A DNA stretch of 64,000 bases from positions 156,452-220,451 of the forward strand of contig BDDD01000184.1 of NCBI GenBank assembly GCA_001972305.1, given 5' to 3'. The notes under the pieces were generated by a model. The model saw only the letters and a list, made by a program, of their open reading frames with translations. It was not told the DNA's origin and did no database searches. Position 1 is the stretch's first letter, and each line of letters begins with the position of its first letter. Made by a program: the position numbers and the translations under genes. Positions 49,001-61,400 of the stretch are shown here, piece by piece. This DNA is from Cephalotus follicularis (lineage: Eukaryota > Streptophyta > Magnoliopsida > Oxalidales > Cephalotaceae).

Positions 49001-52000
49001 TGCCATGGATCTGTGCACTGCCTCCCCGGATAAAGGTGGAGGTATGGCTAGGGAGGTTGGTGAAATTGGTTGTTGTGTTGGAAGAACAGGAGTCACTTCG
49101 AAGGTGTTACTGATTGGGAGCTCAAGTAACCATAAGAAGAAAAAGAAGAAAGGCCAGGGGGGCCAGGGGGTTCTTTCTACTTCATCTTCTAAATGATTAG
49201 AGCAGCCGCTTGGAATGTGAGGGGCTCGAATGACCCCTCAAAACAGAGTGAGGTCAGGCACTTCATTAGCTCCAATAACATTTCCTTGCTTGGCATTTTG
49301 GAGTCAAGGGTTAGATTGCCTAACCTTGACAAAGTATCTAGAAATATCTACAAAAATTGGAACTGCTTCTCTAACCATAGTGTCTCCATGTTGGGAAGAA
49401 TTGTAGTTATGTGGGACTCTTCCCTCATTAATTTTGTACCCACTTATGTCAACGAACAGGCCATCCATGGGCAGGTTCTCCTCAATAACAATAGATGCAT
49501 TTGTGTCTCTTTTGTTTATGGTATGTACGACAGAAATGCGAGATTAACACTTTGGGATGACTTGGTTCACTGTGCATATCGGTTTAAAGACGAACCATGG
49601 GTGGTTTTGGGGGATTTTAATGTTACTAGATACGGGTCTGAACATAGCACTAGCTGTAGAGTGACAAAAGCAATGCAGGAATTTAACAATGCTATCATGA
49701 AGGCAGAATTGGAGGATCTGAGAGGCGCTGGATTTCACTTCACTTGGAATAACATGAGAGTGGGCTCAAGTGCTATCTCAAAAAAACTGGATAGAGCCTT
49801 AGGCAATTGGAATTGGTTCAAGATGATGGGAGACACTTATGCGCAGTATCATCCTCCTGGGATTTCAGATCACTCTCCGGTCTCTATCCAGTTGAGACAA
49901 ATGCAGCCATATAGAGGTAGGCCATTTAAGTTTCTTAACTTCTGGGCGGAAAGTGACAAACTCATCCATACTGTCAAGCAAGAATGGGATAAGACATACC
50001 CGGGTTCCCCTTTCATAGTGATCCATAAGAAGCTTAAAAGTCTTAAAAGGCCTTCTTAAAAAGTTTTGCACCAGACCAGATTCAAGAGTTAAGGAGCTCA
50101 GACTCAGCTTATACTCGGCTCAACAAGAGATGATGAATGGGGCGGTGGACCTATCTGTGGTTGAGAGAGAAAGGCAGCTAAGGCAGGAGGTTGGGAGGGC
50201 AGCCAGGTTGGAGGAAGCTTACTTCAAACAAAAATCGAGAATCCAATGGTTAAAGGAAGGTGACTCCAACTCAGCCTACTTTCACAGGATGGTTAATATT
50301 CGGCAATCAAAAAATCACATAGTGAAGATCATAAATGAAGCCGGGTCTTGGGTGGAGTTGGAGGCAAATATTACACAAGTGGGGGTTGATCACTTCCGAA
50401 GGATTATGGAGTTCCCTGGGGACTGCGCTCCTAGTGACTACAATCTGGAAAGCTATGGCAAGCGGATCTCAGGTGAACATAGGAGGTCCTTAGGATGTCC
50501 TATCTCTAGAGAAGAGGTTAAGGAAGCTCTCCTGTCTCAACATCCCAATAAAGCACCTGGGCCGGATGGATATAACGGTTGCTTTTATAGGAAAGCATGG
50601 AGTATTGTTGGGGAAGACTGTATAGATGCCATCCTTGATTTCTTTGCTACAAGTTTCCTGCCACAATGCCTCAATGCTACCATCCTAGCGCTGATTCCTA
50701 AAGTAAAGAACCCGGAATCGATGGGGGATTTTAGGCCGATTTCTTGCTGCAACTACCTCTATAAGACCATAGCAAAGATTCTTGCCAATAGTTTGAAACA
50801 TGTTCTTCAAGACATTATCGACCCTGCACAATCAGCTTTTATCAAGGGAAGAAACATTAAGGATAATGTCCTTTTGGCCCCAAGAAATTCTAAAGGGCTA
50901 CCATTCTAATAGAGGGGCTGCTAGATGTGCTATTAAGGTGGATATACACAAAGCCTATGATACCATGAGTTGGGAGTTTGTTCTAGCAATGTTGAGCAAG
51001 GTCGGTTGCCCGGAGAATTTTGTGTCTTGGATTTGGTAGTGCATTACTAACCCGACCTTCTCTCTAGCGATCAATGGAGGGCTACATGGTTTTTTCCAAG
51101 GGAAAATAGGCTTTAGGCAGGGAGATCCGTTATCACCATACCTGTTTGCTATAGGGACGGACTACCTTTCTCATCTTCTCCGCCCGGATGAACAAAGAGG
51201 GTCTTTCAAGTTCCACCCGAAATGTCAGTTGCTAGGCATCACTCACTTGTGCTATGCAGATGATCTGTTACTTTTCTCAGCAGCCAAGCCGGAATCGATC
51301 AGCTTCCTGATGGAGGGATTGGAAAAGTTCAAGGAGGTTTCGGGTCTCACAGTGAGCTCTCATAAGAGTGTTATTTTTTTCTGTAATACCAACATAAGAA
51401 TTAAGAGAGACATTCTCCGAAGGGTGCAGTTTTGTGAAGGTTCCTTGCCAGTGACCTATTTGGGGCTTCCTCTAGTAACAAAGAGACTCTATAAATTAGA
51501 TTGTGCTCCTTTACTTGAACGCCTTATGGCAAGGGCCAACAGCTAGATAAGCAAAGCACTTTCGTTTGTAGGACGGCTCCAACTTATTAAAGCTACTCTG
51601 GCAAGTATGCAAGTCTACTGGTGCAGTATGTTCCTCCTACCGGTTTCAATTGTCAAGGAGTGTGATCGTGTCCTTAGAAAATTCCTTTGGGTTAGTCATG
51701 GCAGAGGAAAGGTTAAGTGGTCTTCGGTATGCAAACCTTTGAAGGAAGGGGGTCTTGGGATAAAGGATTTGAAGACTTGGAATAAGGCTTTGCTTCTAAA
51801 ACAGGTATGGAATGTCCTGAAAGAGCAGTCTCTTTGGGCAAGATGGTGCCATGCTTACCTTATAAAGCAGACCAATTTCTGGTCCATTCCTTCGCATGGC
51901 CTACATTCATGGTCTTGGAGGCAGATTCTTTTACTCAAACAATTAGCAAAGGAACACCTGGTATATAGATGTGGAAGGGGAGATAAGTTTTCCTTGTGGT

Positions 52001-55000
52001 TCGATCCGTGGATGCATGGTGAGATGGTTCATGCTCTTTATGGACATAGGGTTATCTACGATGCAGGTATGGGCAGGTCGGCTTTGGTTAAAGAGGTGAT
52101 TTGTGAGGGTAGGTGGTGTTGGCCACAAAATTCCAGGGATCTTGTTGAGATCCAGCGGAGGGTACAAGACATCCCCATCTTGCTCGCCCCGGACTGTATT
52201 TTTTGGGAAACCGCGGGACACTCCTTTTCTACCAACAAGGCATGGATGGAATTCGGACTCTCTCCAATGAGGTTTCTTGGCATAATTTGGTGTGGTTCCC
52301 TTCTCGGATACCGAAACATGCCTTCTGCCTTTGGCTCGCGATTAGAGGAGCTCACAGGACTAAGGAGAAACTCCTTGCGGTTGGAGTGGTGCAAACGGCT
52401 GACTGTGTTTTCCATTGTGGAAAGGTGGAATCAGTGGAACATCTTTTCTTCCAGTGCCCTTATACCAAAAACATATGGATGGCAGTTTTCACTATGTGCA
52501 ACATATCCAGGCCAATTCTCCCGTGGGTAGAAGAAGTTCTTTGGATGACAGACCATTCAAGGGGGCATTCGCTCCCCGCTACTGTGAGGAAGCTGGCTTT
52601 AGCTGCTTCGGTGTATCACATTTGGATGGAAAGAAACCGCAGAAGCTTCAAGAATCACTTCCTCCCCGTTTTAGAGATCATCGGGAAGATTAGACAAGAT
52701 GTGGGTTGGAAGTTGCTCACGGGTGGGAAAATTCAGAGAAGTGAGAGGTACCAAAGCATTTGTATTAACTAGGGTTTCTCTCCGGAGGATGCATCATAAA
52801 TCCTGGGTGCATGGAATGGTGTGGAACCGAGGTTGTCATGAGATGGCTAGAAGAGGTGATCTTTGTGGTTGGTTAAGGGTTTTCTAGAAACTCTGGGACA
52901 TAATATTGATACTCTACATTTTTCTTAGCTTGCTTTTGGCTATGTTAGCTCACTGTTAGTGTATGTTATGGAAAATACCAACAGAGGATTTGATGTGATA
53001 TGAGTATGCCTGTCTTTTTTGTAAACAGGCTGCTGCATCTTTTTGTAATTATCATAGTTTTCTTAATCTATAATACCAAAGCAGTGCCAAAAAAAAGATT
53101 CCCTATTCCATGTTATATCCTTCTCAACCTTTGTTTTATGTTCCTCCTCGAGTGTTTGGATGTACATGTTTTATTCGTGATCATCGCCCTGGGGTGTCTA
53201 AACTTGACCCCAAGTCTCTTAAATGCATTTTTGTCGATTATTCTAGACACCAAAAGGGCTATAGATGTTACTCTCTTGATCTTCATCGTTATTTCACTAC
53301 CACTGATGTTTCTTTCTTCGAGTCTACACCGTTAACATCTGCATCCCCTCTTGTGTCTGTAATAGATGAAGATTGTCGTGACGATATTCCTTCTGTTCTT
53401 ATTCGCCAATCTCCTGTTGTTCGCCATGTCTATACACGTCGTCACAAGTCTGTTCCACCAGTCATACATGACCCTGCAGCAGTTTCTGTGTCGGATGATC
53501 CCCCTGTGTCACCTGTCCTCATAGATCCTGTTTCCGATGATTCTCTGTCTGATATGGACCTTCCCATTGCTCAAAGGAAAGGTAAACGTAGTTGTACTCA
53601 TCATCCCATTTCTAATACTGTTACTTATTCTAATCTATCTCCTACATTTCGCTCATGTCTTTCTACTATTGCATCTCATCCGTTACCTAAGTCTATCGCA
53701 GAGGCATTATCCCAATCTGAATGGAGGAAAGCTATGGAAGAGGAAATACAGGCTTTAGAGCACAATAATACTTTGGATCTAGTCTCCTTACCGAAAGAAA
53801 AATCTGCAATTGGTTGCAAATGGGTATATGCAGTTAAAGTTAATCCTGATGGTTCTATTGCTAGATTGAAAGCTCGTTTGGTTGTTAAAGGATATGCTCA
53901 GGTCTATGGGGTGGATTATTCTGATACTTTTTCTCCTGTGGCTAAGTTGTCCTCAATCAGATTACTTGTTTCTCTTGCTGTTATACATCATTGGCCCTTA
54001 TATCAACTTGATGTTAAGAATGCCTTTTTGAATGGGGATCTTCATGAGGATGTATATATGGAGCAACCACTAGGGTTTGTTGCTCAGAGGGAGTCCGATA
54101 AGGTGTGTAAACTTAAGCGATCGTTATATGGGCTGAAACAATCTCCAAGAGCATGGTTTGGGAGATTTACAGATGTAGTCTTATCTTTTGGATTATCTCG
54201 ATGCAATAGTGATCATTCGGTGTTTTATCGCCAGTCCCATACAGGGAAAATTGTGTTGATTGTATATGTTGATGATATTGTTATTACTGGAGATGATCAG
54301 GTTGGTATTGGTGCTTTAAAGATACATCTTCAACAGAAATTTCAGACCAAAGATTTAGGACGTTTGAAGTATTTTCTGGGTATTGAGGTAGCCACATCTC
54401 ATAAGGGTATCTCTTTATCACAAAGAAAATATGTCATCGATCTTTTGGAGGAAACAGGAATGTTGGGTTCTAAACCTATTGATACACCCACGGATCCGAG
54501 TGTAAAACTTACAGTTAAAGATGGAGAGCCATTGAATGACCCTGAGAAATATCAAAGATTGATAAGAAAACTTAACTATCTGACAGTCACTCGACCTGAT
54601 ATAACATTCACTGTGAGTGTGGTAAGTCAGTTTTTAGCTACCCCGAAAATTACACACTGGAATGCTTTGATCCGGATTTTGCGATATCTTAAGGGTAACC
54701 CTGGACGTGGGTTAGTTTATCGAGATTATGGTCATCGACGGATTGAGGGGTTTTCTGATGCTGATTGGGCAGGGTCTCCTGTTAATAGAAGGTCCACCAC
54801 TGGATATTGTGTATTTGTTGGTGGTAATCTTGTATCATGGAAAAGTAAGAAACAATCAGTTGTAGCTAGGTCAAGTGCAGAATCTGAGTATAGAGCCATG
54901 GCACATACTACATGTGAGTTAATGTGGGTGAGACAGTTACTTACTGAGATGGGTTTTGCCGATACTTCACCCATGCAATTATGGTGTGATAATCAGGCTG

Positions 55001-55338
55001 CAATTCATATTGCATCAAATCCAGTATTCCACGAAAGAACTAAACATATTGAGGTAGATTGCCACTTTGTGAGAGAGAAGATACAGCAGGGACTTATTTC
55101 AACTTGTCATGTGAAGACTGGAGAACAACTAGCTGATATATTTACTAAGTCCCTTGGGAATGTGAGAATGCAATATCTGTGTAACAAGTTGGGCATGATA
55201 GACATTTATGCTCCAACTTGAGGGGGAGTGTTAGAGACTTATGTTTATATTATTAAGTTGTGTTTAATAGGTAATGGGCTTTAGCCCATAATCCTTATTA
55301 CTAATCCTATCCCTATTAGGGTTATGTTAGTGGGGATT

Positions 55339-55424
<86 letters not shown>

Positions 55425-58400
55425 TGTAAACTCAATAAAAAAGTGAATGAGAATTATAATCATTATACAATATTCTTTAACAAAGGTAATTTTGGTGGCA
55501 TTAAAAATCTTCAATTTAAATGCGAAAAGTTGACCAAAAAGAGATTTAAATCTGAGCGATGGCAACTCAAAATGCAAAATCTCCATTCAACAAAATTATT
55601 TCTCCATTCAGCTAAAGTTAGATAAATAACACTAACTATTTCATTTATGTTTGACTTCTTGTTCAGTTTGTTCAAAGTTTTATATTAATTATTACAAAGT
55701 CTAGATAGTTATACTTTAGAGGTTTTATACTCAAAAAAATTTCAGAAAGAAACAACATTATCAGTTTTTGAACAACAAAACTACATTATCCTGTACAAAT
55801 GTGATTGTTATATATATAAGCACATTATGTATTATCATGTGTTTTAGTGTCCTGAAGTTATCTATGGGCAATATATATACTTTTCATAATCTGTATAGTT
55901 TATAATTTCTTTCACTCGTTATATTTAATTTCTACATATACAGAGAAGTAGTGCACGCGTGTAATTTAAGTTTGGCCGTGGCAAATATATGCTTTAACAT
56001 CTATCGTCACTAAAGATGTATAATTTGTTAACATGATTTGACTCATTATATAGTTGCTTAAAAGACGCCTAACAGAAAATTAAAGCCCTCGTGATCCAAA
56101 GAAAAAATTAAAAGCCCAAAGATTAAAAAAAAAACTCACTTTAAGTATAATTAGAGAAATCAGAAGGTGAAAAGGTGTTGTGGTCCAAATACAATGTCCA
56201 AAATTGTGATGCAAACAGCAAACAACTAAAGCATAGAAAAAAAATAAAGGGGCCAGTTGGGGTATTCGCCACCGATCAGGAGAAAACCCCAATCGTTTGC
56301 CCTATAATATTGAAGATATGAAGTATATTTATTATATCCAACAGTTGAATTTTATGTTCTATCTATGAATAATTTTTTTTTTTATTTAACCGTCCGAAAA
56401 TTTTCTCATATGTACTGAACTACTAGCTTATATGATCAGATATCTATAAATATTCGATTGACTTGAAAGTTGATATGTACAGTTTACATTGGTATAACAT
56501 CTAATCCAACCGTTCAATTTACAAAATAAAAACAATAGATAGAATTGAAAAGGTGACAAGTGCACAAGCTAGTAAGGGTGACAAGTGCTTCCAATTTACC
56601 CTATTATGCTACTTCCCAACTATATCCTTCCCAACAGTTGAAATGACCTTTACTGACTCTGAAATACTTCTTGACCATTGACGGCATTAACAGAATTAAA
56701 ATAAGTTTCCAAAGAATAAGGTTTTACTACCTCCAAAAGAAAAAAAAATGTGTCAACAAGTTCCATTATATCGGGACAGGGAGTATTGAAAGACTTGTGT
56801 TGAGATCATGGCATGGCATCATGTGCATGTGTGCGCGCTCTTGTGTATGAGAGAAACTAGCATAGTGAAACATAGGGTTTTTCTGTGCATCAGTAAGCTG
56901 AAACTAATACTTCTGATGTAAAGAAATGTAGCCTCTATATAATCTAGTTCAGAGTTTTGTACTCAGCTCCATGCCCAATAATAGCTAAGTAGAGTTTCCG
57001 TCAGGAATCTTACCTGTGCCTTTTGTAGAGGGGAAACTCGGCAACAGACAACTGAGCTACAATTCAAGCTCAGATTGAGCAGAATCACCCGTAAACTCGG
57101 GTCTAGTGCATACATCAAACACTTCCCATCAATAACAAGTGCCAATTTTGGTCCAGACACAGTGTGAAGATGGTGCTGTGCTTCCTTTAGGCACTTATTC
57201 AGCTCTCTTTTCACTTCTTCCTTGATGAAACGTGCAATTTCCACTTGGTCTCCCTGACAACAATATTAAAGTAATATTCGAGTCAACACATAGATCGAAC
57301 CATAGTAACACTATCTAAAAATGTGCTAGTACAAAATGCTTATTACCCTGTCTTCAACTTCTCTAATTGCATTAGTTTCTGAACTAATGATAAATTGTTT
57401 CATTCCATTGTTAATTAAGTTGCACGCTGCAGCAAATATAAAACAGAGAAAAAAACTCAATAACTCGTGGACAAAATGAGGACATAATATAAAATTTTAA
57501 GAAAGTAAAGCAAAAAAAAAAAAAAAACACCCAGCATATATTCTTTCCCAACCAAAAGAAATACCACCACAAATTAAGTATTCACCATAAGCTATATTGA
57601 TGGCAGTTTCCATCTTGTCTCCTGTTAACACCCAAATTTTGATTCCAGCTCTAGAGAGAGTCTCAATACAAGTTGGTACTCCTTCTTGAAGCTTGTCTTC
57701 TATTGCAGTTGCTCCAATCAAATTAAGATTGTTCTCTATGAGTTCTGCCACCTGCATTAAGTTTCACAATTTATGGCAGTAACAACATAAGATAAATCCG
57801 AATAGGGGCTAAAATGAGGAAAAGAAAAGCTAGCGATAATTAAGGACCCAGAATCAGCTGCCTTAAAGAACTGCGCCGATGCAACATATGTGGCAAAACT
57901 CTTATACCAATTCTGGATCTAACATTGTTCCACTTCTTAACGTAGTTTAGGTTTAACATTTAAGGCATAAACATTTTGAAAAACTTGTCGGAATAGTACT
58001 TCAGAATACAGCAATAAGATGTTTGACTATTGATCATCAAAATTTTTAACAGAAGAAAAAGGAAGGACGCGAAAAAATAATAAAAAGCAAAAAAGTGCTT
58101 GAGACAATGCAATAAGTGAAATATAAATTTTTTAGAATATTCAGAACTTCACATGCATAACAAAAAAGGGTCCTTTCTGAAGCAAAGATTGAAACAGTAA
58201 ACCACGAAAATACAGACTTGAACTGCTTTTGATATGTCAAAATGTATAAGCAAAGAGTTGACATCATAGTATTTCTAAAAACCATAATAAAAAAACAAAC
58301 ATCATCCCCAAGGGAAGAAACATTTCTTTTGTATGAAACCTAACAATTAGGTCAGAATGATCGTACAGAAAGGGCAACAAAATCTCAACTTTAGCTGGAA

Positions 58401-61400
58401 TTCCTCAGCTGCACGAATTATAAAAAGACGCAGCACTAGAATAATAATAATTAAAGAGAACTAAAGAGATAAAAACACCACTTACTACTTTAATAGAGAA
58501 AATAGCAGCTTTATCTAAGTTAAGAAGTTAAAATGACACATGCTCAAACATACAACAAATGATCTTTCAAATTGATCAAGACTATATACCTCATCCAACT
58601 TCTTTTCGCGATCTCGCAGAGAAGATTTAGCCTGTATAAATTTCTCATTCCAGCTTTCATATACTTCAGGACTTAAATCTCTATATGCCAGGCAAAGGGT
58701 ACGCAACCCAGCAGATCCAAATTCCTCCAAATGTTCCCTAGTTACTTTCTTAATATCAGTGTTTCCATCAGCCAGTCTCTCAAAGATTACAGTATCAGCA
58801 CCCTGCCAAACACACCAGAAACGTCATTTTATTTTGCCAACTGCCATCAGTAATTCTTATCCTAATTAAAAACCTGAAAATATAAATACCTTGCAGTACA
58901 ATACAAGCCTGCCATCTGGATAACGACATACAACAGACTGGCGCTTTCTTGTACTATTTATGCAACAAGAAGTACAATTTATGTTAATGTGACAAATGAC
59001 TCAAATGAAAATAGATGAATCATAGAAACGTATGCCCACCTATTGAACTCAAGGACATTCAGAATCTCATAAGACACATCTTGGATTTTACCCATATTCT
59101 CCACATGAGATTCCCTAACATATATCATAGTAGGTGTGCGCCTGGGAACAAAATAGCTTATTAGCCATAAAAAACGTAAATTACAGCAGCCCCTAACTTA
59201 AGTTGTAACAAAACCAGAAACAACATGACATATCCTAAACACTTGAATTCCCAAACACTTCAGTGTCAAGTTTATGGATCACAATTTGATAAATCAAGTT
59301 CACTATGAAGTTTAACAGAAGCTCCAATCTCAACCCCAAAAAAATCAATGACATGGCTTATTCCTCAGCAATTGTTCTGTCTACTGAGACAATTGAAGGC
59401 AAAGGATGATAAGCCGATGGTGTCAAGACTGAGTTTTCTCACCCCTATGAAATCTATTTGACAGGAAATTGGTCAATAAAATCAAGAATGAAAACCTGTA
59501 GAAGAAGAATCCAAAGTTCTTTGCAGCAGTAACCAAAGCAGCCTCATCAGGGGATGCAGCTTGGTAAGTGACTTTTTCTGGGGATTCATCACCTTCGGGG
59601 AGTACTGTATGACATATAGCAAGGCATCTGAAAAATTCCTACAGAGAGATGCAACACTAATTAGATTAGGTTTTAGTACTACCACCTGCTGGATGACATG
59701 TGCAAATGCCATGTATCAAGCAATGAAAATAATAACACAAGGTTGAGAATGTGATTTAATAGCCTATATGACAAATCCCACAGAAACACCAGAAGTATTC
59801 CTGATAAAATGTTATTGCATATTGAACAATATTGTCAATCTATGCAAGATTGCAATTAAGTAAAATCAATAGTAAAGGATTACCACATAAATAGACAAGT
59901 AAAAACTTAATTACTGAACTTGATGAAATGACCAGGCTTTTGATACCCAACGAACAAAAGAATGAACTAGTCAATCCTTTGAAATTATAAATGTGCACAT
60001 CAGAAACCGCAAATTAGATAAACCACATCCATCATACTAAAATGCAAAAGGAAGTTACTAAAGAATACTAACTCCATATTCATTACACTAAAATTAATAC
60101 TGCATCTCATTTCCGCAGAGAAAAATAAGATGCCTCACTATCAAGGAAAGAATCCTATAGGTTTCATAAGCCTAAGAAGTCCCAATCTAAAATGTCAAAG
60201 CAAAAATTACTAAAAAATAATATTTCCATATTCACTACAAGAAATAATATAACCTCCAATTTCCACAAAAAAAAAAAAAAAAAAGCTACCTTGCAAGTGT
60301 CAGGATTAGGTTCATTCCGCCAAGATCCTCGCATAAGCCTCACATCATCAAAATTAAAACCCTTGTCATGTACTGCATTGGCTGATTTTGAAGCCTGCAA
60401 AAGATTTGGAGGCATTAAATATCTAGTCACTGCAATATGCAGATCTAAATGACACATCCTAAACTAAAAAGCAAGATAGATACACTTTTATACCTCTTGA
60501 ATTTTTATACCATCCCGCTCTGCAAGTCCCCTCTCAATTTCAGTAATACCAGTTCCATAGACTTCCCCTCCAATAGAACACTTAAAGAACTCCATTAGAT
60601 TTCTTGTTAAAGTTCCAGTTTTATCAGAGAAAATGTATTCCACCTGACCAAGGCAGCAATTCATATGAAATTACTCATATGTGGACAAAGCCCAATATAT
60701 AAAAATAACAAAGACTCCAACAGAAACATTCAAATCAATGGATATAATTCCTATACTGATATGACATCACTTGTGATAATAATAAGTAACACTAGTTACA
60801 CCTCAATTTAGGAAGTTAATAAGGCATAAATTCACCTGCCCAAGTTCCTCGTTCAGATTGGAAGTCCTAGCCAAGGCAGGGGTGTTGGTTTCAGCGTGGT
60901 ACATATGTAAGTCCTTGTTGATAAATTGAGTGGACTGAATAAACTTGATCATCTGAAGTAGCAATAAGAAAATGATGCGGACACAAATTATTCGACATTT
61001 ATATGTGCACTTCTGGATCGGGATAATAAAAGGGATTATGATAGTAATAGGCAAAGATAAGTACCTCAATGGAAACATACAAAGATATAGGGATGATTGT
61101 TGAGTACAGAGTAATTAGGGTAAACATGGTCAGGGTTGCAACCTGTAGGACCAACAAAGAAATCACTACAAAAAACAACATAGCAAAACCCAACAACAAT
61201 CATCATAGAATATTCATCTGATTATAGAGGCGTGTAGTACCAGAAACCGGTTATTAGGGTTGAATTGATTTTCTACACTTTCTCCAAGACCCAAGTAAAA
61301 GTACTTGCGGTTTATAAAAACACCACTGCAGAATTACAAGCAGAAAAAAGTATTCAGAAAGGAAGCTAAAGAATAATATATGTATGGAATGTGCAGTAGT

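Larger units (their letters stand above)
48470..53095 (+). mobile_element. L1-type LINE, 5'-truncated, inside the copia element
   Basis: This non-LTR retrotransposon lies in the copia integrase region, in the same orientation. ORF1 begins in mid-domain, so the 5' end is lost, as is usual for LINEs. ORF2 carries endonuclease, reverse transcriptase and a C-terminal zinc-binding domain. A 3' untranslated part ends in a short A-rich tail (CCAAAAAAAA, about 53089-53096). Several stops and frameshifts interrupt ORF2, so it is inactive. A clear target duplication could not be resolved, and the boundaries are good to about 10 bases. Confidence 0.9.
45625..55482 (+). mobile_element. Ty1/copia LTR retrotransposon with nested LINE (fossil)
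   Basis: This element has both LTRs (45625-45810 and 55229-55482), each TG...CA, and is flanked by an AAGGT duplication (45620-45624 and 55483-55487). Parts in order: PBS at 45811 (TGGCATCAGAGC), a leader to about 46375, a gag region to about 47450 with [14 protein letters not shown], protease ([13 protein letters not shown]) near 47500, and an integrase region about 47890-48470. After the LINE come reverse transcriptase and RNase H, about 53100-55220 ([34 protein letters not shown]), and a PPT (AGGGGGAG, 55221-55228). It is broken: about two breaks besides the LINE insertion. The LTRs differ at roughly 8 of 180 aligned sites outside the microsatellite, suggesting an age of a few million years. 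Confidence 0.93.
44988..57013 (-). other. ALA3: Giant intron (12,026 bp) of the flippase gene
   Basis: On the minus strand it runs from donor CACAG then GTAAGATTCC (57013) to acceptor GCTACCTGCAG (44988). About 9.86 kb of it is one copia insertion with a nested LINE; without it the intron would be about 2.2 kb. The other introns of this gene in the window are mostly 0.1-1.2 kb. The remaining intron sequence, 44988-45624 and 55488-57013, is AT-rich with no gene seen. Confidence 0.9.

Noticed and set aside
55281-55625. Open frames with Tyr-Ile and Thr-His repeats
   Set aside because: They are translations of the (TG)n(TA)n microsatellite in the copia 3' LTR.
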